Positions 1 through 5,073 of a DNA stretch of 5,617 bases are shown here, piece after piece (the first letter of the stretch is position 1; each line of letters begins with the position of its first letter). The notes beneath the pieces were generated by a model that did not search any database, was not told where the DNA came from, and was given only the letters and a program-made list of their open reading frames with translations. Source of the DNA: Granulosicoccus sp964594905 (GTDB lineage Bacteria; Pseudomonadota; Gammaproteobacteria; Granulosicoccales; Granulosicoccaceae); contig CAZQOI010000138.1 of the NCBI GenBank assembly GCA_964594905.1, positions 1 through 5,617 on the forward strand, read 5' to 3'. The translations under genes were made by a program, and so were the position numbers.

Positions 1-1259
1 TCCCAGGTCTCGGGTGGTTCCAGGCAGTTATCACAATTGCCACAAGGTTGGTCTTGATGATCGCCAAAGTAGCGTAACAAGGCCTGGCGTCGGCAACTGT
101 GAAGCTCGGCAAGCCCGAGCATGGCCTCCAGCTTTTGATGCTCAAGACGCTTGTGTTGTTCGTCAGCGTCAGATTGGGACATCATCGCGCGAAGATTGAT
201 GACATCCTGCAACCCATAAGCCATCCAGGCATGGGCCGCTTCACCGTCGCGCCCTGCTCGTCCAGTTTCCTGATAGTAGGCTTCAACGCTCTTGGGTAAA
301 TTCAGATGAACAACAAAGCGCACATCAGGTTTGTCGATGCCCATGCCGAACGCTATGGTTGCAACAACCACCAAGCCATCTTCTCTCAAAAAGCGGGATT
401 GATTACGTTGACGATCCTCTGCGGACATACCCGCATGGTAGGCAACAGCCTCAATGCCTTGATCATTTAACCACTGCGCAGTTTGTTCAACCTTTTTTCG
501 CGACAGGCAATACACGATACCGGCATCACCACGATGGTGTGCGTTAAGAAAACTCAGCATGGATTCGCGTGCATTTTGCGGCTCACCAATCGTGTAGCGT
601 ATGTTTGGTCTATCAAAACTACTAACGAAACGTTGCGCTTTACCAAGCTGCAGGTTGGTAGCAATTTCCTCGCGAGTTCTTTCATCGGCCGTGGCAGTCA
701 AAGCCAAACGTGGTGTGTCTGGGTAGCGTTTGGCTAGTATTGACAAGCCGAGATATTCTTTGCGGAAATCATGACCCCATTGCGACACGCAATGCGCTTC
801 GTCGATAGCGAACAGTGCGATATCCGATGCATCCAGTAACTCGAGCATCCTCGGCATCAGGAGTCTTTCGGGAGCGACATAAAGCATGTCTAGTTCACCG
901 GACAACAAGGCCTGCTCGGTGTCAGCAATCGCATCCTGATGCATTGAGGAATTAATAAACGCCGCATTGAGATCCAGCGCTCGTAAAGCGTCTACCTGAT
1001 CCTGCATCAGTGCGATCAACGGCGATATGACAACGCCAGTGCCTCGCCGTGCAAGTGACGGTATTTGGTAACACAATGATTTGCCACCACCGGTTGGCAT
1101 TAATACAAGCGCATCTCCACCACTGATAACGGTATCGACAATCGCTTGTTGCTGGCCACGAAACGCGTCGTAACCATAGATGGTTTGCAAAATATCCAGT
1201 GCATCGTTCGTGGGCACCGCCGAAGACACGTTAGCGCATGCCCATTCTGATGGCGCCAT
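1..1259 (-). CDS. recQ: ATP-dependent DNA helicase RecQ (C-terminus beyond window edge)
   Basis: Superfamily 2, 3'-to-5' DNA helicase that acts in the cytoplasm in recombination and replication-fork repair. The reading frame from ATG 1259 runs off the left edge, giving about 419 residues of a family that is usually about 600. Visible in order: motif 0 (GYDAFRGQQQ, residues 29-38), Walker A MPTGGGKS (54-61, Lys60), DEAH box (153-156) followed by the aromatic-rich loop with QWGHDFR (160-166), TAT (188-190), SFDRPNIRY, AFGMGIDKP, and the arginine-finger motif QETGRAGRDG (330-339). The zinc site is Cys389-X16-Cys406-X2-Cys409-X2-Cys412, the same spacing as I recall for E. coli RecQ. The winged-helix and HRDC domains would lie outside the window. 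The start is uncertain: ATG 1259 overlaps the upstream dehydrogenase gene by 29 bp, while a GTG at 1229 would give a protein 10 residues shorter with no overlap. Neither has a good Shine-Dalgarno. It is the last visible gene of the minus-strand chain. Confidence 0.97.
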   Translation of the reverse strand, partial: MAPSEWACANVSSAVPTNDALDILQTIYGYDAFRGQQQAIVDTVISGGDALVLMPTGGGKSLCYQIPSLARRGTGVVISPLIALMQDQVDALRALDLNAAFINSSMHQDAIADTEQALLSGELDMLYVAPERLLMPRMLELLDASDIALFAIDEAHCVSQWGHDFRKEYLGLSILAKRYPDTPRLALTATADERTREEIATNLQLGKAQRFVSSFDRPNIRYTIGEPQNARESMLSFLNAHHRGDAGIVYCLSRKKVEQTAQWLNDQGIEAVAYHAGMSAEDRQRNQSRFLREDGLVVVATIAFGMGIDKPDVRFVVHLNLPKSVEAYYQETGRAGRDGEAAHAWMAYGLQDVINLRAMMSQSDADEQHKRLEHQKLEAMLGLAELHSCRRQALLRYFGDHQDQPCGNCDNCLEPPETW

Positions 1260-2001
1260 CCAAACGAATGACTTCAGCATTGAGCATTGTGTTCTCAGTG
1301 ATATGTTGAACTAATGCCGCGTAATCCTTGGCAAGACCGAGCCGTTTCGGAAAAGGCACTTGTGCAGCGAGACTTTCCTGCACTTCTTCCGGCATGCCGG
1401 TCACCATTGGGGTCGCGAATATACCCGGGGCAATCGCCAACACACGAATACCAAGCGATGACAGGTCGCGAGCCATAGGTAAGCTCATGCCAGCAACAGC
1501 AGCTTTTGATGCGGCATAAGCGGCCTGACCAATCTGACCATCAAACGCCGCTACTGATGCAGTGTTGATGATGACGCCACGTTCATTGTCACTGTCGCTC
1601 AGTGGTTCATTGCTAGCCATGTGACTGGCAACTTCAGATGACACCACAAAGCTTCCTATCAGATTGATATTGATGACTTTGGCAAACAATTCTGGCGAGT
1701 GCGGCCCATCACGGGAAACAGTGCGTGCCGCAGGAGCGATACCGGCGCAGTTAACAAGAAGCCTTATTGAGCCAGCTTTGGCTTGAGCTTGTTCAACCAT
1801 CGATTTGATATTGCCTGGATCGCTGACATCACAGGGAATAAAGTGTGCGCCAACTGATTCGGCAACGTTAAGCCCATCGCTTTGTGGTAGATCTGTACTA
1901 ACAACATGACAGCCAAGTGAGCGAAGGTGGGCGACTGTACCCGCGCCCAGACCTGATGCACCACCAGTAACCAGAGCAGTCAGCGCTTCATTACACTGCA
2001 T
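1231..2001 (-). CDS. HSD10-type short-chain dehydrogenase, probable NAD-dependent 3-hydroxyacyl-CoA dehydrogenase
   Basis: Classical SDR of 256 residues, the usual length for the HSD17B10 / type II 3-hydroxyacyl-CoA dehydrogenase group, which oxidises short-chain 3-hydroxyacyl-CoA (including 3-hydroxy-2-methylbutyryl-CoA) with NAD+. Seen in the sequence: glycine-rich TGGASGLG (12-19), Asp37 at the end of beta-2 (predicts NAD rather than NADP), NCAG (84-87), and the full catalytic tetrad Asn113, Ser149, Tyr162, Lys166. The stretches GVIINTASVAAF and QVPFPKRLG, and the C-terminal EVIRLDGAIRM, are near-identical to my memory of human HSD10, which is why I favour this subgroup over generic FabG-like reductases. 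The frame stays open upstream to an ATG at 2088. I choose ATG 2001 because a GGAG Shine-Dalgarno sits 7 nt upstream and the Rossmann strand follows at once. The gene overlaps the DUF3581 gene by 11 bp and recQ by 29 bp. The exact acyl-CoA substrate is inference. Confidence 0.93.
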   Translation of the reverse strand: MQCNEALTALVTGGASGLGAGTVAHLRSLGCHVVSTDLPQSDGLNVAESVGAHFIPCDVSDPGNIKSMVEQAQAKAGSIRLLVNCAGIAPAARTVSRDGPHSPELFAKVININLIGSFVVSSEVASHMASNEPLSDSDNERGVIINTASVAAFDGQIGQAAYAASKAAVAGMSLPMARDLSSLGIRVLAIAPGIFATPMVTGMPEEVQESLAAQVPFPKRLGLAKDYAALVQHITENTMLNAEVIRLDGAIRMGMR

Positions 2002-2725
2002 TTTTTGTCTCCGCATATTGCGCGCGACGGGTATTGTATTCATCGACAACGCCACGCATGGCGTCCTCATCGAACTCGCGTAAGCCACTCAACACCATGT
2101 TTTTGCGCCCTACACCTATTTTTTGTCCATTCGCATCAATCCTGAACGTCAGCGTAACTGATCCTTTGCGGCCATCAGGGATTAAGTCAGCATGATCAAG
2201 ATTAAGCTCTATGTTTGTATTATCAATCTCGGTAGCGTCGCTATTCAAGCCAATGGACATATCTTTGTAGATAACCAAAGGCCGCTGTGGATTTATCATC
2301 ACGTTTGACTCACGCATCAATGGAACCAGAATGTCCGGAAAGGTTTTACCAGAAAAGCGAACGTAAGCCGTCGCAATATTATTGATCAACTGATTATCTG
2401 TATAGCGCGTGCCAGACATCAGGACGTTCAATACATCACGCTCCCGATTGTCTTTGATCATTTGAGATTCATCTACAGATGGTGGAAGCGACAGTGTGTT
2501 ATCAGCCGTCAACAGACCAGCGAAATGAATTTCAGTGTTTTCAGCCACACCGAAGCGAAGCAGTATGACGGCAAAGAGAAGATCTCCCGGTACACAAAAA
2601 CGTTTGCCGCCTGGATCGTGTATCGGGTTGAAATCACCGGCGATCCCTTTGGCAAAGTCACTTGCCCCTTGCTCGGAAAATGAAACAACGTCATCGACCG
2701 AGGTGTAGTAATTACTTATTTCCAT
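1991..2725 (-). CDS. DUF3581-type protein with a MaoC/hydratase-2-like motif
   Basis: This 244-residue protein has no signal peptide or membrane segment, so it is probably cytoplasmic. I recognise it from memory as the gammaproteobacterial DUF3581 family, based on the N-terminal block KGIAGDFNPIHD followed by KRFCVPGDLLFAVIL. The G-D-x-N-P-I-H core (Asp31, Asn33, His36) is the signature of (R)-specific enoyl-CoA hydratases of the MaoC hot-dog group, where the Asp and His are catalytic. The following VPGDLLF corresponds to the stretch leading into the long hot-dog helix. The rest (residues about 60-244) diverges from ordinary MaoC proteins and I see no further motif. It overlaps the cyclotransferase gene by 14 bp upstream and the hydroxyacyl-CoA dehydrogenase gene by 11 bp downstream. 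The start ATG 2725 has no evident Shine-Dalgarno, consistent with translational coupling. Hydratase activity is inference from the motif and the neighbouring dehydrogenase. A non-catalytic acyl-binding role is the main alternative. Confidence 0.85.
   Translation of the reverse strand: MEISNYYTSVDDVVSFSEQGASDFAKGIAGDFNPIHDPGGKRFCVPGDLLFAVILLRFGVAENTEIHFAGLLTADNTLSLPPSVDESQMIKDNRERDVLNVLMSGTRYTDNQLINNIATAYVRFSGKTFPDILVPLMRESNVMINPQRPLVIYKDMSIGLNSDATEIDNTNIELNLDHADLIPDGRKGSVTLTFRIDANGQKIGVGRKNMVLSGLREFDEDAMRGVVDEYNTRRAQYAETKNAV
2009..2012 (-). promoter_or_regulatory. Shine-Dalgarno GGAG deciding the dehydrogenase start
   Basis: On the minus strand GGAG is followed by a 7-nt A-rich spacer and then the ATG at 2001. 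It is the only clear Shine-Dalgarno I see in the minus-strand gene chain. It lies inside the 3' end of the upstream DUF3581 gene and argues against the 29-residue-longer start at 2088. Confidence 0.7.
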
Positions 2726-3299
2726 GGATGGTATTGTACAACGCTTGATCGAATCGCTTATGCGTCTCAGGGCTAAGCTCTATGGCTCGAGGATAGCGTG
2801 GTGAATGCCGGTCATTTTCAATCTTGCCGTGCCAGCCATCAGTGCTTTGCATAAATGCTGATAGGCCTGCGTTGCCAAATTGCTTCTCGTAGCCAGCCAA
2901 AACACAGTCCACGTAACTGAGCAAGATCGGACTGGACTCAGTTGCATAGCCTCGATTAACGGGAAGCGACTGGTAAACAGAGATAAATTCCGCATCGATT
3001 GATCCGTCAAGATCAAACTCTTTTAGCGGTAAAGATAAACGGGCGTAGCCTCGCTCACGTTGATCAAGAACGGGCAAATCAGCCGCTGGCATTCCTACCA
3101 CAACACCGTCTATGAAACCTGTCGATTTGGCAACAGTCAGCGAGCAACTGCCACTATGTTGACCCTCACCTTGCACGCGATGCCCCCAAACACGGCCCCA
3201 GCCTGACAGGCGCGCCCTGATCGATTGCTCATCCGGGGGTCTTGTATCACGGTTTACCAGTGATCCGTAGCCAAAATAGTAGATCCAATCACGACTCAT
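2712..3299 (-). CDS. Gamma-glutamylcyclotransferase-fold (AIG2/GGCT-like) protein
   Basis: A 195-residue cytoplasmic protein of the gamma-glutamylcyclotransferase superfamily, whose members release 5-oxoproline from gamma-glutamyl amines or peptides. Seen in the sequence: the N-terminal substrate-binding loop YFGYGSLVN (residues 8-16), then IDGVVVGM (63-70) and LDQRERGY (78-85), in which Glu82 sits where the family has its catalytic acid. It is full length. The frame is open further upstream to 3449, but that extension would run through the divergent gene and has no family similarity, whereas ATG 3299 places the YFGYGSL loop at the normal position close to the N-terminus. No good Shine-Dalgarno precedes it. 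It is the first gene of the minus-strand chain and overlaps the DUF3581 gene by 14 bp. The actual substrate (glutathione-derived, gamma-glutamylamine or other) cannot be told from the sequence, and the link to the acyl-CoA genes next door is unexplained. Confidence 0.88.
   Translation of the reverse strand: MSRDWIYYFGYGSLVNRDTRPPDEQSIRARLSGWGRVWGHRVQGEGQHSGSCSLTVAKSTGFIDGVVVGMPAADLPVLDQRERGYARLSLPLKEFDLDGSIDAEFISVYQSLPVNRGYATESSPILLSYVDCVLAGYEKQFGNAGLSAFMQSTDGWHGKIENDRHSPRYPRAIELSPETHKRFDQALYNTIHGNK
3253..3280 (+). promoter_or_regulatory. Weak sigma70-like promoter candidate for the secreted operon
   Basis: TTTACC (3253-3258) and AATAGT (3275-3280) each match the consensus at 4 of 6 positions with a 16-bp spacer. 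A start near 3287 would give a leader of about 40 nt. The site lies inside the 5' end of the divergent cyclotransferase gene. Matches of this quality are common by chance, so this is only a candidate. Confidence 0.2.
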
Positions 3300-3329
3300 A
3301 GGGGCCAGACACGTATCATTAGATGTGAC
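3300..3329. promoter_or_regulatory. 30-bp divergent intergenic gap
   Basis: This is the only space between the divergent start codons at 3299 (minus) and 3330 (plus). It is too short for two complete sigma70 promoters, so the promoters must overlap each other or lie inside the opposing genes. It contains TATCAT (3314-3319, plus strand), which could act as a -10 only for an almost leaderless transcript. There is no convincing Shine-Dalgarno on either side. Confidence 0.4.
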
Positions 3330-3911
3330 ATGAACCGCTTTATACACCAGATCGCAGCCGTGCTCCTGATGCTGGGCTCCAGTCTCGCTGGGGCAGCCGA
3401 AATCAGCGCCGAGGACGTGCTCCGGGCAATGACACTGGCTGACACACACCCGTGGTCAGAAGTAAGTCAAAGACGGCGCTCTGAGAGTACTCTGGGCGTC
3501 CAGACAATCACCGTTGAGTCCGCCGAACAAAAGAACCGGAACCAGGCAAAGCTTGTGCTCGTGTACCAGTTTGATCATTCATCACAGCTTGCCAGACGCC
3601 TCGATATTGATCTTGCTGAAAATCAAATCAAGAAAGATTCAATAGTGAACTCGGTGCACCTGCCGTTGAATCAAAACGAGATTGACCATGCCATTGCATT
3701 ACTTAACGTTTCAACATTGCGCGACAAGTTTCCACCGTTAGATCAATTGAATGTCAAAGCAGTTGTGTTTGAACCAAACGATCCTGTGCACATTTGCGCA
3801 GTTGAACGTTGTGCATTGTTGTCGTTGTTTGACGAAACTCGTACCGTCTTCGCCACAGAGCCAGTCGTACACTTTGCCTCTGGTGAGGTGCGTGAAATCG
3901 GTCGTTGGTAA
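3330..3911 (+). CDS. Secreted protein resembling CAO N-terminal (N2/N3) domains
   Basis: A 193-residue protein with a Sec signal peptide (Arg3, hydrophobic residues 8-20, likely cleavage after Ala22 in A-G-A or after Ala23), so it is probably periplasmic or secreted. I know no named family for it. The C-terminal half (about 111-193) runs: LPLNQNEIDHAIALL helix, Phe134, a strand with AVVFEPND, CALLSLFD, then EPVVHFASGEV. This order and spacing resembles the N2 domain of copper amine oxidases (HPL...EI..A..L, then a strand, then VVDL..G.V). The N-terminal half (24-106) appears to repeat it: ISAEDVLRAMTLAD helix, ITVESAE, AKLVLVYQFD, RRLDIDLAENQI. Cys156 and Cys161 are its only cysteines. It is followed after 5 nt by a CAO catalytic-domain-like gene, which supports a split amine-oxidase architecture. 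The domain match is inference from pattern and context. A clear alternative is an unrelated cystatin-like or chaperone-like secreted protein. Confidence 0.8.
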   Translation: MNRFIHQIAAVLLMLGSSLAGAAEISAEDVLRAMTLADTHPWSEVSQRRRSESTLGVQTITVESAEQKNRNQAKLVLVYQFDHSSQLARRLDIDLAENQIKKDSIVNSVHLPLNQNEIDHAIALLNVSTLRDKFPPLDQLNVKAVVFEPNDPVHICAVERCALLSLFDETRTVFATEPVVHFASGEVREIGRW

Positions 3912-3916
3912 CAGTC

Positions 3917-5071
3917 ATGAAGGCTAAGGTTTACAAATGGACACTACTCTGCACTCTATTGTTGTTCTGTGTGAATGTGTACGCCAACGACGAAGAATGC
4001 AGTAACGGAATAATACTGACACACGGCTTTGACTCAGGCGCCGCGTGGTCAACCTGTGCAGTGTTGGATGATGCGCACGGTTTAGAGCTCAAGTCACTGC
4101 GCTATCGCGCACCTGGTGATATATCCCGATCTGTGATTGACCAAATTCATCCAGCGCAGATCCTGATGCACCATCACGACGAAGCCAGTGCGGACGCACA
4201 ATTTGGTGTCGCTATCCGTGGTGATACAGGTTTGGGTGGCTTGTCCGCGTTGCCTTTCGATCAGACAAGCTGTTCAGGACAGATTCTACCCATTCAGAGC
4301 GCTGGCAATATTTTGTGCACTACAGAATTCGATACCGGAGTACTGGCGAAATTCGGTGGACGCCCTGCAATTCATGGTTCGCGCTGGCAAATCGAAGTTG
4401 CGTCACGTCGCGGAACCTATGTATGGACCACCTCTATAAGCCTGCACGAGGATGGTGTCGTCACACCTGAAATCAGTTTGTCGGGAACTATCGGGGTTGA
4501 CACCGCGTCGCGAACCACCGCACAAACGGCAGTGCCCGCTACGATCTTGAGCAGTTGGCGAATAGTTTTCGGGATTGATGGAGAGTCCGCTGATCAAGCC
4601 GATGAATTTAATTTCCAACTTCGCGAGGAAGTTGGAAACACACGCCCCATGCAAGTATCAGCCTTGACAACCGAAGCGTATCGTAAGGTTGATAGAAAAG
4701 CTTTCCGAGGCTGGCGTGTACGAGATGAATCAAGCGGCCGAGGTTATTATCTTGACCCTGCCAACAGCGGCTACGCCTATAGCAGTCGTGACCTGAACTG
4801 GGCTCAGTTCGATGTCGCCTTTACCAATAGTGATGAGTGCGAAAGACACGCATTACATAATTCAGTTGTAAACGGAAGCTGTGGTAGCTCACTTGATGAC
4901 TACGTGAACGGTGAAACGCTTGATGGTGCAGTAACACTTTGGCATCAACAAAGTCGCATTTGGCAATCGCGCGCAGAAGACAGACCAGCAATAACGTCAA
5001 TTACGGTTGGTTTCGATCTTCTTCCTTTTGACTGGTCATCACAGTCGCCTTTTAGCTTGGGTCAACAGTGA
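3917..5071 (+). CDS. Secreted copper-amine-oxidase-like protein without copper ligands
   Basis: A 384-residue protein with a signal peptide (MKAKVYKW, hydrophobic 9-21, likely cleavage after Ala23 in V-Y-A). It aligns with the CAO C-terminal catalytic domain: GAAWSTC (41-47); DTG (103-105) where CAOs have the catalytic-base Asp; Cys119-X14-Cys134 at the conserved disulfide; RGTYVW...EDG (165-180) over the TPQ motif G-N-Y-D-Y...DG, so Tyr168 falls on the cofactor tyrosine but Asn is Thr; SSWR...IDG (212-222) over the copper-site block; and LWHQQ...AEDRP...VGFDLLP (341-370) over the C-terminal block. All three copper His positions are changed: Ala208, Ile210 and Trp349. Since TPQ forms by copper-dependent self-oxidation, classical amine oxidase activity looks lost. 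The frame also permits a TTG start at 3905; ATG 3917 fits the signal peptide better. Its stop overlaps the next start by 1 nt. The alignment is from memory of AGAO and AOC3. Binding, structural or another catalytic role are open alternatives. Confidence 0.83.
   Translation: MKAKVYKWTLLCTLLLFCVNVYANDEECSNGIILTHGFDSGAAWSTCAVLDDAHGLELKSLRYRAPGDISRSVIDQIHPAQILMHHHDEASADAQFGVAIRGDTGLGGLSALPFDQTSCSGQILPIQSAGNILCTTEFDTGVLAKFGGRPAIHGSRWQIEVASRRGTYVWTTSISLHEDGVVTPEISLSGTIGVDTASRTTAQTAVPATILSSWRIVFGIDGESADQADEFNFQLREEVGNTRPMQVSALTTEAYRKVDRKAFRGWRVRDESSGRGYYLDPANSGYAYSSRDLNWAQFDVAFTNSDECERHALHNSVVNGSCGSSLDDYVNGETLDGAVTLWHQQSRIWQSRAEDRPAITSITVGFDLLPFDWSSQSPFSLGQQ
4612..4638. repeat. Perfect 11-bp inverted repeat with 5-nt loop
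   Basis: TTTCCAACTTC (4612-4622) is followed by the loop GCGAG and the exact reverse complement GAAGTTGGAAA (4628-4638). It lies within codons 232-241 of the CAO-like gene, and the arms encode parts of NFQL and EEVGN. No T-run follows on either strand to suggest an intrinsic terminator. It may be an mRNA hairpin within the operon, a protein-binding palindrome, or chance. Confidence 0.75.
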
Positions 5072-5073
5072 TG
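5069..5073 (+). promoter_or_regulatory. TGATG stop-start overlap
   Basis: The TGA stop of the upstream CAO-like gene shares its A with the ATG of the next gene. With no strong Shine-Dalgarno upstream (only a TTGGG stretch about 10 nt away), the second paralogue is probably translated by coupling or re-initiation, which would tie the amounts of the two paralogues together. Confidence 0.7.

Noticed and set aside
14..737. Four plus-strand open frames of 61-84 codons
   Set aside because: They lie antisense to recQ, where the minus-strand frame encodes every helicase motif, and their translations have no recognisable features.
2002..2088. N-terminal extension of the dehydrogenase frame to an ATG at 2088 (285 residues)
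   Set aside because: The extra 29 residues show no SDR similarity, lie within the DUF3581 gene, and the GGAG site points to ATG 2001.
3300..3449. Upstream extension of the cyclotransferase frame to 3449
   Set aside because: It runs antisense through the signal peptide of the divergent gene, is rich in Cys and His with no family similarity, and would push the YFGYGSL loop about 50 residues from its normal position.
3917..3985. Lipoprotein signal in the first CAO-like gene because of Cys12 and Cys18
   Set aside because: Those cysteines lie inside the hydrophobic segment and there is no lipobox. The V-Y-A junction before Asn24 fits ordinary signal peptidase I cleavage.
4157..4190. The His-rich stretch HHHDE (85-89) of the first CAO-like protein as a replacement copper site
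   Set aside because: It lies upstream of the cofactor Tyr, in a region that CAOs do not use for copper binding. Without a structure I see no support, though it is noted as a possible refutation of copper loss.
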